NCBI RefSeq assembly: GCF_000447295.1
Contig: NZ_KE650771.1
Coordinates: 5,477,559-5,541,558, forward strand
Direction: 5' to 3'
Source of the DNA: Fischerella sp. PCC 9431
Lineage (GTDB): Bacteria > Cyanobacteriota > Cyanobacteriia > Cyanobacteriales > Nostocaceae
DNA length: 64,000 nucleotides
Shown here: positions 47,353 to 56,717 of the stretch, piece by piece
How the letters are laid out: each line of letters begins with the position of its first letter
How positions within the stretch are numbered: the stretch's first letter is position 1
Made by a program: the position numbers and the translations under genes
The notes under the pieces: generated by a model
What the model saw: the letters and a program-made list of their open reading frames with translations, nothing else
Told to the model about the DNA's origin: nothing
The model's database searches: none

Positions 47353-48198
47353 CTAACAATTTTCTACAAATTCAGGACGGTTTGATTGAGTTAATTTCAG
47401 CTTTGCTTCTAAATCTGTCCAATTTTCTTGCTGAATCAGGTGAATTAATTCGTCAAGATGGTGGCGATATTGGTGGAGCGATCGCAATAGTTCTTGTTGA
47501 TTATACTGTGCCATCATCATTCCTAGTTCTGGATTGCCGCCGCCGACACGACTAGTATCTCGAAAACCAGAACTAGCTAATTTTTGGGCTAGTTGCAAGA
47601 CTTGGGGGTCATTTTCACCCAAACATGCGGTAATTAAAGCAGCGCTAACCATGACTGGTAAATGAGAAATCCAACTTACGGCGCGGTCATGATCTTCGGG
47701 AGGACAATAATAAAGTTTAGATCCGAGTTGTTTGACTATTGTTTCTACGGTAGATATTGCTTCTGGGGGTGTTGTAGCAGTTGGTGTTAATACATAAGGT
47801 CTGTCAACAAATAGATGTCTTTGTGCAGCTTCAATACCACTTTCGGCTGTACCCGCCATTGGGTGTCCACCGATAAAATTTGTCCACAGGGGAGAAATGG
47901 CTTTCACTATCGGCGTTTTGACTGAACCGACATCGGTGATCACAACATTAGCAGGTAAATGAGTAATCAACTGCTCAACAGTAGGAATAATCAGTTTAAT
48001 CGGTGTACAAATGAATACAACCTCTACAGTAGTGAGCAAACTTATGTCAACAGATGCTTGATCTACACTACCAAGAGCGATCGCCTTGGTACAGGTGGAT
48101 TGCTGACGACTGACTCCTACAACATAATGTCCATGCGATCGTAAATCGAAACCCAAAGAGCCGCCAATTAGTCCAAGTCCTAAAATACCAATATTCAT
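47353..48198 (-). CDS. tyrA: Prephenate/arogenate dehydrogenase
   Basis: A 281-residue TyrA: NAD(P)-binding MNIGILGLGLIGGSLGFDL at the N-terminus, SVKTPIV, the GGHPMAGTAESGIEAA substrate loop and HLPVMVSAAL, then a helical dimerisation tail. It makes tyrosine from arogenate (usual in cyanobacteria, NADP-dependent) or 4-hydroxyphenylpyruvate from prephenate. I start at the ATG at 48198; the frame continues 11 codons upstream but the Rossmann motif begins at this Met. It is adjacent to the mys cluster on the same strand, 131 bp beyond mysE, which may be chance. Confidence 0.96.
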   Translation of the reverse strand: MNIGILGLGLIGGSLGFDLRSHGHYVVGVSRQQSTCTKAIALGSVDQASVDISLLTTVEVVFICTPIKLIIPTVEQLITHLPANVVITDVGSVKTPIVKAISPLWTNFIGGHPMAGTAESGIEAAQRHLFVDRPYVLTPTATTPPEAISTVETIVKQLGSKLYYCPPEDHDRAVSWISHLPVMVSAALITACLGENDPQVLQLAQKLASSGFRDTSRVGGGNPELGMMMAQYNQQELLRSLHQYRHHLDELIHLIQQENWTDLEAKLKLTQSNRPEFVENC

Positions 48199-48328
48199 TG
48201 TGATTGTCACCGAAGTTCGATTACCTTGCACATTTTATAACTCTGATATAGCAAAGCTTTGAGCTTACTCTAACAAATGTGCAGGTTTTATTCGTTGCAA
48301 AGGTGTGCGATCGCGCTGTTTGGGCGCT

Positions 48329-51076
48329 TTAATGATCGCACAAGCATTTTTGCAAGCTTGCGGCTAATGCTTGGACATGAGGTTCTAAAACAAATGAATA
48401 ATGATTACCGGGGACTTTGTGAATTTCAATTTCCTCCGCAGCTAAAACAGAGAATAATTCTACCCAAACTAAGGTAGGGTCGGGAGCCATGATATGTTTT
48501 TCATTGGCTCGAAAAATGGTAACTTTGCCAGGATAGGGACGACGTTGATAAAAGTAAGTAGCTTTTAATGTTCCGACTAAAACATCTAAAATTCGGCGAT
48601 TATTGTGACGTTCTACTCCTGGTGGAAAAATTTTGGCTTGGCGGGCTTTTTCGATGATGTAATTTAAGCTTTCTTCGACACTCAAATTTGCGATTTCGTC
48701 TGGTGAAATCAGATTATCTTGACCAAACATTCCACCAAATACACGCGACAGTACACCAACTAAATAAACATCATCAATTTTTTTATTTTTATCTAATAAA
48801 ATTGGCACGTAGGAATCTAAAATTGCTAGTAAGGAAACTTCTTTTCCTTGTTGGTATAGTTGTTGCGCGGTTTCGTACGCAACTACTCCCCCGAATGACC
48901 AACCACCAATTTGATATGGCCCTTTGGGTTGGACTTCTTGTATAGCTTGAGCATAAAGACTAGCCATTTCTACAACTGTAGTTAATGGTTCTTCTTCACC
49001 ATAAAAACCCCGTGCTTGTAAACCATAAAATGGTTGCTCAGTGCCTAAATAATGCGCCAAACTAAAATAGCAAAGTACATGTCCTCCGGCTGGATGGATG
49101 CAGAAGAAAGGACGTTTTGTACCTTGGGGCTGAATTGCGACTATGGGCGAGTTAGTGTTAGTTTCTGTGGGGTTTTGTAGAATTTCTGCAAGCTTTTCAA
49201 TTGAACTATTGGTCAGTAAAGTTGACAATGATAATTCTCGACCAAATTTTTGTTCAATAGCATTGATTAAATGTAATCCTAAAAGAGAATTACCACCTAT
49301 TTCAAAAAAGTTATCTTTAATATCAACTTCCGAAATCTGTAAAATTTCTGACCAAATCTGGGCAATTTTTATCTCTAAGTCATTGCGTGGAGGCGTAAAA
49401 TTTTCATGAGTGATTAAATTAGAGAAATCAGGTTTAGGAAGCGATCGCCTGTCTATTTTTCCACTAGGAGTCAAAGGAAAGGAATTTAAGCAGACAAAAG
49501 CTGAGGGAACCATAAACTCAGGTAGCTTACCCCGCAAAAAATTCCGCAGTTGTGCTGGTGTGGGTTGTGCTTGGTGGGAAACAATATAAGCAATTAAATG
49601 CTTGTTATTTAAATTATCCGTCTGGGCGACAACCACAGCTTGATTAATCTGGGGATGTTGCGTCAGTGTACTCTCAATTTCTCCCAACTCAATCCGAAAA
49701 CCCCGAATTTTGACTTGATCGTCAATTCTACCGACATACTCGATATTACCATCAGGTAAATAACGCGCCAGGTCGCCAGTTTTATACATCTGTCCCGTTG
49801 TAAAGGGATTAGATACAAATCTTTCTGTAGTTAATTCTGGACGACGCCAGTAACCTCTGGCAACTCCCACACCACCAATGTAAAGTTCACCCACCACACC
49901 CACAGGTACAGGTTGCAAGTCTTGATCTAGGATATATATTTGAGTGTTGGCGATCGGACGACCAATCGGTACTGTTTGATATTGACTTTGACGTTGACAC
50001 TGCCAAAATGTGACATCAATTGCTGCTTCTGTGGGGCCATACAGATTGTGCAGTTGACACCCCAAACGTGCAAAAAACTGTTCTTGCAGACTCACGGGTA
50101 AAGCTTCACCACTGGTAATTACCCGTTTTAATGACTGACAATTTTCTACTCCTTTAGCTTGCAAAAATACTTGCAGCATCGAGGGGACAAAATGTAATGT
50201 GGTGATTTCTTCTTGGATAATTGTATTTACCAGGTAAGAACTATCGCGGTGTCCACCTGGTTGTGCTATGATTAACCGCGCCCCGGTAATCAACGGCCAA
50301 AAGAATTCCCAGACAGAGACATCAAAACTAAAGGGAGTTTTTTGGAGAATTTTATCTTGTGCGGTGAGTTGATAAGCATCTTGCATCCATAACAAACGAT
50401 TGCAGATACCGCGATGGGTATTCATCGCACCTTTGGGTTTACCAGTAGAACCAGAAGTGTAAATTACATAGGCGAGATTTTCTGGTGTGGTTGTATTTTG
50501 GGGATTGCGATCGCTATTTTGAGAAATCTGATCCCAGTCAGTATCCAAGCAAATTGTGTGGGTTGGACGTGTTGGTAAACTATCGACTAAATGACTTTGA
50601 GTCAACAACACCGACACCTGGGAATCTGCCAACATATATGCTAAACGTTCTTGGGGATATTCAGGGTCAATTGGAACATAAGCTGCACCTGCTTTGAGAA
50701 TTCCCAATAAACCGACAACCATTTCTAGAGAACGTTCCACACAAATTCCAACTAAATCTTCGGTTGTAATTCCCAAAGATTGCAAATAGTGTGCGAGTTG
50801 ATTCGCCCGACAATTTAACTGGTGATAAGTTAATTGTTGATCAGCAAACTTGAGAGCATTTGCATCTGGTGTTTTCTCTACTTGTGCTGTAAATAATTCA
50901 TCGAGACAAATCGACAAATCATAATTAGTTTCTGTCTGATTCCATGTAAATAATATTTTTTGCTTTTCTTCTGGACTCAGCGCAGAAAATTCCGAAACAC
51001 TATCTACCCGTCTTTCTGAAGATTTTGCTCGTTCTTTAGTTTTTAAATAATTATTTATAGAATTGATTATTTCCAT
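48329..51076 (-). CDS. mysE: NRPS-like shinorine synthase MysE (A-PCP-TE)
   Basis: A 915-residue single-module synthetase: adenylation domain at about 60-545 (YTSGSTGKPKGA, FDVSVWEFFWPL, NLYGPTEAAIDV, GRIDDQVKIRGFRIELGEIE), carrier protein at about 560-630 with phosphopantetheine serine in FFEIGGNSLLGL, and thioesterase at about 655-900 with GGWSFGGVVAYE. There is no condensation domain, as expected of MysE. The binding-pocket residues I can read (D, V, W from FDVSVW; H from LHFVPS; I and S from VITSGE; L, I, D from NLYGPTEAAIDV; terminal K) match the serine code. MysE joins serine to mycosporine-glycine to give shinorine. It is the last gene of mysA-B-C-E, 146 bp after mysC, with a structured repeat in between. 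Confidence 0.95.
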   Translation of the reverse strand: MEIINSINNYLKTKERAKSSERRVDSVSEFSALSPEEKQKILFTWNQTETNYDLSICLDELFTAQVEKTPDANALKFADQQLTYHQLNCRANQLAHYLQSLGITTEDLVGICVERSLEMVVGLLGILKAGAAYVPIDPEYPQERLAYMLADSQVSVLLTQSHLVDSLPTRPTHTICLDTDWDQISQNSDRNPQNTTTPENLAYVIYTSGSTGKPKGAMNTHRGICNRLLWMQDAYQLTAQDKILQKTPFSFDVSVWEFFWPLITGARLIIAQPGGHRDSSYLVNTIIQEEITTLHFVPSMLQVFLQAKGVENCQSLKRVITSGEALPVSLQEQFFARLGCQLHNLYGPTEAAIDVTFWQCQRQSQYQTVPIGRPIANTQIYILDQDLQPVPVGVVGELYIGGVGVARGYWRRPELTTERFVSNPFTTGQMYKTGDLARYLPDGNIEYVGRIDDQVKIRGFRIELGEIESTLTQHPQINQAVVVAQTDNLNNKHLIAYIVSHQAQPTPAQLRNFLRGKLPEFMVPSAFVCLNSFPLTPSGKIDRRSLPKPDFSNLITHENFTPPRNDLEIKIAQIWSEILQISEVDIKDNFFEIGGNSLLGLHLINAIEQKFGRELSLSTLLTNSSIEKLAEILQNPTETNTNSPIVAIQPQGTKRPFFCIHPAGGHVLCYFSLAHYLGTEQPFYGLQARGFYGEEEPLTTVVEMASLYAQAIQEVQPKGPYQIGGWSFGGVVAYETAQQLYQQGKEVSLLAILDSYVPILLDKNKKIDDVYLVGVLSRVFGGMFGQDNLISPDEIANLSVEESLNYIIEKARQAKIFPPGVERHNNRRILDVLVGTLKATYFYQRRPYPGKVTIFRANEKHIMAPDPTLVWVELFSVLAAEEIEIHKVPGNHYSFVLEPHVQALAASLQKCLCDH

Positions 51077-51120
51077 CGTTGAGCAACAATGATTTTACTG
51101 ATAATTTAGAAGTTTATTAA

Positions 51121-51189
51121 GTTTGTAGTGAGGACTTTAGTCCTCAAAATAATTATTATTGATTAAGCACTAAAGTGCTTACTACAAAC
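51121..51189. repeat. Cloverleaf-like structured repeat between mysC and mysE
   Basis: Outer arms GTTTGTAGT (51121-51129) and ACTACAAAC (51181-51189) enclose two hairpins, GAGGACT-TT-AGTCCTC (51130-51145) and AAGCACT-AA-AGTGCTT (51165-51180), joined by an A/T-rich linker. All stems are perfect. The design of two-base-centred palindromes is the same as at 46683-46795, with different stem sequences. It may modulate read-through or message stability between mysC and mysE. Confidence 0.8.
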
Positions 51190-51222
51190 CTTTATTAAGA
51201 CTTGAGAAATTATTCACTGAAT

Positions 51223-52602
51223 TTAATCGCCACCGAATTCGACCAATTTCCCAATATTAAAATCTATCCTGATCCAACCTTTTAGCTGTTGCAAATTTTG
51301 TAGCAAAAGTAAAGGAATTTGCCAGTGATGAACTGTCAAAAAAGGTAAAGGATCACTGAAACAGTAAATCGCATCTTTCCCACCGAAAAAAGTCTTCAAC
51401 CAGGTTTGCAACTGTGAGAAAGAACGAATTCCTGTCAATCGCCAAATTTCGTGATAAGTCCAGTAGGTAGGCTTACTATTAGTCAGAGGTTGGATTGGTT
51501 CTAATTGTGGAATTTCACTGAGATAAGCATCTGCCACATGCGGATGATTATAAAACATAGTGATGGCAGAATGGGTGCGCGGATTACATTCGATCGCGTA
51601 GATTGTGCCATCTTCTGCTTGGATAAAATCAAAAGATACCTGTCCTGTGATCCCTAATGCTTTGACAAAGTGTCGCACCCATTCCAAAATTTGGGGGTGA
51701 TCGACATTCTCATAGTTAACTTGGAATGCCGAAGATTCACAACAGCAATGCATTCTCAACTCCCCATTGCGGACAGTACTGTGGGTGCAATATTCTTTTC
51801 CAGGAATGAATTCTTGCATAATCCACGGCTTTTGCGGACTGATGGGTAAGCTGTTGACAAAATCTGCTGTTGCTTCGGGAGTTTCACAAGGAAGTTTGGT
51901 TAAATCCAAGCGACGAACAGAGTCATAAGGAATGCTTTTGAGGATGTATTGACGCTTTTCTGGAGAAAAATCAAAGTTGAGAATTTGTTCCGAGTCAGTA
52001 ATTTTGAAAGACTTGGGAACAGATAACCCCAAGCTTCGCGCTTTCTCAGCAAAAGCGTATTTATCATCCAACATTTGGGTGACGTCTGCGTCGCAGTGAA
52101 AAACCTCGCAGTACTTTGACAGTACGGGTTTGGCTAAAGAGTCGTAGTAACTTGCAATCGGACTGCACACGGGTACATAGACATCGATATTTTCTGTTTT
52201 AACAATGTCTAATAAAGCTTGGGTATATGCTTCAGGGTCAGATTGGGGCGTTTGTACAGTGTAGAAACGACTCACTGCTTTGGAAAACCGATGTCCTGTT
52301 AACCAGTATTTGTGAGTTTCTACTAAAACTACTCGATGTCCAGCAGCGTGAAAACTACGGGCTAATTGTAAAGCCTTAGTCATTTTAGCGCCACTAATCA
52401 AGATGTTTTTGGGTTCGGTGGCGATCGCTGGCGATTGATGACCCAATAACAGCGATACCAACACAATCACAGCATTGATTGGCAATACCAACAACAGCAG
52501 TGCAAGCGTACCTACATTTTTCCACAATGCAGATATGCGAAGTCCAAGCGGGACTGACTGCGTTTTTGGCGCAGGAGAAGCAACAGAAATAGATTGTGTC
52601 AT
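51223..52602 (-). CDS. mysC: ATP-grasp mycosporine-glycine synthase MysC
   Basis: A 459-residue ATP-grasp ligase. Residues about 33-55 are a hydrophobic membrane-like helix (LALLLLVLPINAVIVLVSLLLG), then the pre-ATP-grasp fold (ILISGAKMTKALQLARSFHAAGHRVVLVE), and ATP/metal-binding residues in YILKSIPYDSVRR, WIMQEFIPGKEY and AIECNPRTHSA. It couples 4-deoxygadusol to glycine, giving mycosporine-glycine. GAGGG precedes the ATG by about eight bases. It follows mysB with a 50-bp gap and belongs to the mysABC(E) operon. Paralogues of this family occur in other pathways, but the context makes the assignment secure. Confidence 0.96.
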   Translation of the reverse strand: MTQSISVASPAPKTQSVPLGLRISALWKNVGTLALLLLVLPINAVIVLVSLLLGHQSPAIATEPKNILISGAKMTKALQLARSFHAAGHRVVLVETHKYWLTGHRFSKAVSRFYTVQTPQSDPEAYTQALLDIVKTENIDVYVPVCSPIASYYDSLAKPVLSKYCEVFHCDADVTQMLDDKYAFAEKARSLGLSVPKSFKITDSEQILNFDFSPEKRQYILKSIPYDSVRRLDLTKLPCETPEATADFVNSLPISPQKPWIMQEFIPGKEYCTHSTVRNGELRMHCCCESSAFQVNYENVDHPQILEWVRHFVKALGITGQVSFDFIQAEDGTIYAIECNPRTHSAITMFYNHPHVADAYLSEIPQLEPIQPLTNSKPTYWTYHEIWRLTGIRSFSQLQTWLKTFFGGKDAIYCFSDPLPFLTVHHWQIPLLLLQNLQQLKGWIRIDFNIGKLVEFGGD

Positions 52603-52652
52603 AAATTCGCCCTCAAAAAAAACCCATCAGCACTACCCAAACTTTGTGCTTT

Positions 52653-53486
52653 TCAAGACAATCGCCGAATTAAAGTCACACCATCACGAAGCGGTAGGAT
52701 CACTTGTTCTACACGCGGATCTTGGGTAATGACTTGATTAAATTGAGCGATCGCTTCACCATTAGCTGTACGTTGTTCTGATGGTAGATAAACCTGTCCT
52801 TGCATTAAAGTGTTATCTACACAAATAATGCCGTTAGATGCAACTAAATTGTTATCCAAGATGATCTGGAAATACTGCACATACTCTTTTTTGTCAGCAT
52901 CGATGAAGATCAAATCAAATGATTCACCTGCTGCTGCAAGTTTTTGCAGAGTTTCCAAGGCTGGTGCAACTTCCACAGTGATTTTATGACCGTGTGGTGA
53001 GTTCTGGAAACAAGTTTGAGCAAAGCTGGCAACATAAGAGTCTACTTCACATGCTACCACTTGTCCATCATCAGGTAATGCCTCTGCCATTGCCAAAGCA
53101 GAATACCCAGTGAACATTCCTACTTCCAAGACACTCTTTGCTTTTGTCATGTGAACAAACATCTTTAATGTTTGTCCTTCAACATGTCCAGAAAGCATTT
53201 CCTGTTCTAGTTGACGCACCGTCTCACCATCACTGAAACGTTTTGTCCAATCTTCTTTGGTAGTTTTCTCCACCAATGCTGCTAAGGCGTCAGATTCTGG
53301 TGTGGTGTGGTCACTAATATAAGGATCTAAACCCGCCGCTAATTGATAGGCCTGTCGTAGTGCAGTGACAACAATTTCCGGAGTGTTTGCTGATTCTGCT
53401 AAAGCCAATGTTTTTTGTAGCTGTTCAACCAAGATACCGTGGGGAGTTACGGGTCTAGCCGTATTCTTTTCAATGATGCTAGTCAC
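52653..53486 (-). CDS. mysB: SAM-dependent O-methyltransferase MysB
   Basis: A 277-residue class I methyltransferase of the caffeoyl-CoA O-methyltransferase type: SAM-binding LEVGMFTGYSALAMAEAL, acidic VACEVD, metal/active site DLIFIDADKKEYVQYF and DNTL. It methylates 2-demethyl-4-deoxygadusol to 4-deoxygadusol. A GTG start at 53486 lies four bases after the mysA stop; GGAG about nine bases upstream sits inside mysA, indicating tight translational coupling. The N-terminal 80 residues are helical and characteristic of the MysB/EEVS-linked group. Confidence 0.96.
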   Translation of the reverse strand: MTSIIEKNTARPVTPHGILVEQLQKTLALAESANTPEIVVTALRQAYQLAAGLDPYISDHTTPESDALAALVEKTTKEDWTKRFSDGETVRQLEQEMLSGHVEGQTLKMFVHMTKAKSVLEVGMFTGYSALAMAEALPDDGQVVACEVDSYVASFAQTCFQNSPHGHKITVEVAPALETLQKLAAAGESFDLIFIDADKKEYVQYFQIILDNNLVASNGIICVDNTLMQGQVYLPSEQRTANGEAIAQFNQVITQDPRVEQVILPLRDGVTLIRRLS

Positions 53487-53490
53487 GATT

Positions 53491-54774
53491 CTAGACTCCT
53501 ACCATCTTAGATTGTTCTGCACTGATATAAGCGTCAATTCCATCTCCACCACGGGGATAAGTTGCACATAAATCCTTGTGTGCAATCAAAGCTTGATGCA
53601 ATTCTTCACGGGTCAGGTCGTTGACAAAGAAACACTCACCAATAGGTTTTGGCATAGCAGCGCGTTGTTTCCCGTCTCTGGTCTGGGTGATGGATTGAGT
53701 TGCATACCATAACAACTCGCTATCTAGAAGCGGATGGTCAAGGGCTAAACCGAGACGACTCATCAATTGCAGAATGCGATCGCGTTCTGCTACGGTAATG
53801 TATCCCCGTAGTTCAGCAATAGTTGCTGATAGCGCCATATCGATATTGACAGCATGACCATGATACAGAGGAACTCGCGGTGCTAGTTCTAGTGTTGGAC
53901 TCCAAGTGTGACCATAAGCAATGACGCGATCGAGGTCTAGTTCATGCAGGTTTGGAGTTTCTAACTCCAGCATGGTTTTAATTGCTTCGTAGTTTACTTT
54001 GTGAGCAATTTCTTGCAGTTGCGGTGTACCGTCAAGATAGCCAAAGTGTGTATGCAGTAAGTCTTCTCCGTACTCATACAGCAAGTTAAAAACTTCTGCA
54101 TTTGCGACCACAGCAATTTTCACTAACTCCGCCATTCCATTACGAACTTGGGCGGTTGGTAATGTCTTGAGAAAGGAAAAATCTAGAATAACTTTCTGTG
54201 GTGCATGGTAAGCACCCAGGCGATTTTTCAGCTTTTTATGATTGACTGCTACTTTAATCGCAATTCCAGCATCGATCAAACCAATCAAAGTTGTGGGAAT
54301 GCGAATGTAGTTAGTACTGCGACGGTAAGCAGCACAAGCAAAACCTACAACATCAGTAACTAAACCACCACCAACTACTAAAACAGGTTCTTTACGAATT
54401 AAGCCAAAATCAGCAAAAGCATCTACTACTTGCTCAAAAGTTGCCATAGTTTTGGCAGGTTCAGTAATAGTAATTGGAAACACAGTTAAGTCAATGTCAT
54501 AGTAACGAAAATATGACTTAATTTGGTCTCCATACAAACGGTAAACATTATCATCGACAACAGTTAAGCAACGTCCAAACTTCTGATAACTATCAGCAAT
54601 TTCTGTATTTTTGATGTTGAATACACCATTCACATAAACCAGACTAAAATCTATCTTTTCGTAGCCAGTCACATGAAATGCTGTCTCAGTAGCTGCAAAA
54701 GTAGCGTGAGGTGTACCCATTGATTTTACCCTTTGTGATATGAATGTTTCGAGTGAATTTGCGTCAATATCCAT
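53491..54774 (-). CDS. mysA: 2-demethyl-4-deoxygadusol synthase MysA
   Basis: A 427-residue sugar-phosphate cyclase of the dehydroquinate synthase superfamily, with NAD-binding [22 protein letters not shown], zinc ligands in GMAELVKIA and [11 protein letters not shown], and [14 protein letters not shown]. It turns sedoheptulose 7-phosphate into 2-demethyl-4-deoxygadusol, the first step to mycosporine-like sunscreens. The 2-epi-5-epi-valiolone synthases are close relatives; the adjoining mysB, mysC and mysE decide for MysA. It is the first gene of the operon, and the 1.1-kb region upstream must hold the promoter. Confidence 0.96.
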   Translation of the reverse strand: MDIDANSLETFISQRVKSMGTPHATFAATETAFHVTGYEKIDFSLVYVNGVFNIKNTEIADSYQKFGRCLTVVDDNVYRLYGDQIKSYFRYYDIDLTVFPITITEPAKTMATFEQVVDAFADFGLIRKEPVLVVGGGLVTDVVGFACAAYRRSTNYIRIPTTLIGLIDAGIAIKVAVNHKKLKNRLGAYHAPQKVILDFSFLKTLPTAQVRNGMAELVKIAVVANAEVFNLLYEYGEDLLHTHFGYLDGTPQLQEIAHKVNYEAIKTMLELETPNLHELDLDRVIAYGHTWSPTLELAPRVPLYHGHAVNIDMALSATIAELRGYITVAERDRILQLMSRLGLALDHPLLDSELLWYATQSITQTRDGKQRAAMPKPIGECFFVNDLTREELHQALIAHKDLCATYPRGGDGIDAYISAEQSKMVGV

Positions 54775-55909
54775 GTTGAATATTGATTGCTTTTTGACTC
54801 AAGGTTACAAGCAATTCCAACAATTTTGGATTGACCATACAGATAAATCTGAAGGCTTTTACCCTACTCGGAAGTATTGATCACAAAAATATACGAGTAG
54901 GTAAACTCCTATCTCCTCATGATTTATCTTGGATATTGATAAACAATGAACAATCTCAATTTTCCAGCTATCTTTTAAGTGCTTATTACATACATACAGA
55001 TCACAAGATAGCCTCAGAAAACTTTGATTTAATACCTAATTACAATCAAATATAGACCACACGAAAACAACATCTGCTTCTAATACAGATTGTATTGTTA
55101 ATGTATAATGCGAACTGCTGTATCTGGGCTTTAACCAAAACAGTTATCAACCTTGCTTAATAAAGCTTTTAACTCTTCAAAACAAGTAAAGCTCTAAGCA
55201 GTTTTCATTACACATGCAATATTTGAAGGTAACAAGATACCAAGATTGAACTGATTTTACTAGCAATGAAAATATTGATTTTTCCGATTATAGCTGTTCT
55301 TCTACTGCTATGATTCGCAGGACTCTTACTGTGGAAAGCTTTCTCTGCTTGTCTCCTAGCTTCCACTTAAGATTACAGCCCTGATTGATATTCAGTTCGC
55401 TGTTTTTTAACATTTATCTAGAACCTTAATATTGGTGTCAAAACTGATACTCTGCCATACCTAAAAAGGCTGGAAATGTTATTTAAGCTGAAAGCCAAAT
55501 TGATCGCAATTACTTTGTCAATATTCAAAGTGATAGTAAGAGATAAGTATTTAACTCAACTCTATGGAACACAAATTGATTCATGAATTGATTCATGAAT
55601 ATCCTTAACAAAATTTAGCTTAACTCTAATAGAGAAAATATCTACCAAAATGTATATTAAGATAATTTATTAAAATTCATGTTTTAAATAAATATAAAAT
55701 ATTTGTCATAAGAATACAAAATATGATATTGATGCGCTAATAAAAAATGTTTTTAGATTAGCCAAAATCTAACGAAAAAATATCGATAGAGCCAAAATCT
55801 CTACCAACTTTACTCTTGAGAATTTGAAATTACTGAATATTGTTACTTTCTGAGAAAATACGGGAACTATATATCTATGGTCTGATGCTTATTTGTCAAT
55901 TAAATAGTA
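54775..55909. other. Long intergenic region upstream of mysA
   Basis: 1.1 kb of AT-rich sequence between two divergently read genes. I see no tRNA, palindromic dispersed repeat or HIP1 site in it, unlike other gaps in the window, and the one 74-codon ORF (54831-55055) has no recognisable features. The region probably carries the UV/osmotic-responsive mysA promoter and the promoter of the gene at 55910, but no element can be named. TTGATTCATGAATTGATTCATGAAT near 55576 is a short direct repeat. Confidence 0.5.
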
Positions 55910-56698
55910 ATGCTAGCTTCCTTTCATCAAAGTATAGGTGCATTTTTTTCAGCCTGTCTGTGTATATCAGGTGTTTGTTTGTTGCAATTTCCACACATGC
56001 AACAACTAATCTCTAATCAGAAAACTGCTTCATTAGAAACTTTAGAAAGAGAAATCAAAGCAGAAAAACTTCGGTTGAATTTGCTCAAACAAATGCCGAG
56101 TTTTGGTTATACTAATTTGATAGCAAACTGGGTATATCTAGATTTTTTGCAATACTTTGGTGATGATGAAATTCGCGCGAAAACAGGTTACAGCCTTAGT
56201 CCTGAATATTTTGAAGTCATCTTGAAACGCGATCCACGATTTTTAGAAGCTTACCTGAGTCTTTCTACCAGTACTTCTATGTATGCTGCCATGCCAGAGC
56301 GTTCTATAGCGTTAATGAAAACTGGCTTAAAGTCTCTTTCCCCTTGGGTTCCTTCCAAATCCTATTATGTGTGGCGTTATAAAGGCATTGACGAGTTATT
56401 ATTTTTAGGAGATTATCAGAATGCCAAACAATCTTTTCAACAAGCTGCTAACTGGGCAAATAACCATACAGGTGAAGAGAGTAAACAAATTGCAGAATTT
56501 TCCCAAAAAACAGTTGAGTTTCTAGAACGTAATCCTGATAGTAAATATGCTCAAATTGCTACCTGGATGATGGTATTAAATAATCAAGCTGACGAAAAAA
56601 CCCATCAACGAGCAATTATTGCCATAGAAGCATTAGGAGGAAAAGTCATCAAAAATCCTAACGGTTCCACCAGGATTAAATTACCCAAAGAAGATTGA
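55910..56698 (+). CDS. Cyanobacterial hypothetical protein, membrane-anchored, TPR-like
   Basis: A 262-residue protein with an N-terminal hydrophobic anchor (about 8-28, IGAFFSACLCISGVCLLQF), a charged coiled segment (ETLEREIKAEKLRLNLLKQM) and a largely helical body: ANWVYLDFLQYFGDDEIRAKTGY, SPEYFEVILKRDPRFLEAYL, YKGIDELLFLGDYQNAKQSFQQAANWA. The helical hairpins resemble TPR units. I recognise the general type as a conserved cyanobacterial protein of unknown function but cannot name a family with confidence. It reads toward the aminotransferase gene with a 19-bp gap. Confidence 0.8.
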   Translation: MLASFHQSIGAFFSACLCISGVCLLQFPHMQQLISNQKTASLETLEREIKAEKLRLNLLKQMPSFGYTNLIANWVYLDFLQYFGDDEIRAKTGYSLSPEYFEVILKRDPRFLEAYLSLSTSTSMYAAMPERSIALMKTGLKSLSPWVPSKSYYVWRYKGIDELLFLGDYQNAKQSFQQAANWANNHTGEESKQIAEFSQKTVEFLERNPDSKYAQIATWMMVLNNQADEKTHQRAIIAIEALGGKVIKNPNGSTRIKLPKED

Positions 56699-56717
56699 GT
56701 CATTAGTCAATTGTCAA

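Noticed and set aside
54831..55055. 74-codon ORF upstream of mysA
   Set aside because: No ribosome-binding site, no recognisable domain, and composition typical of AT-rich noncoding sequence.
54775..55909. tRNA or small RNA gene in the long gap
   Set aside because: No T-loop GGTTCRA motif, acceptor-stem pairing or strong terminator was seen.
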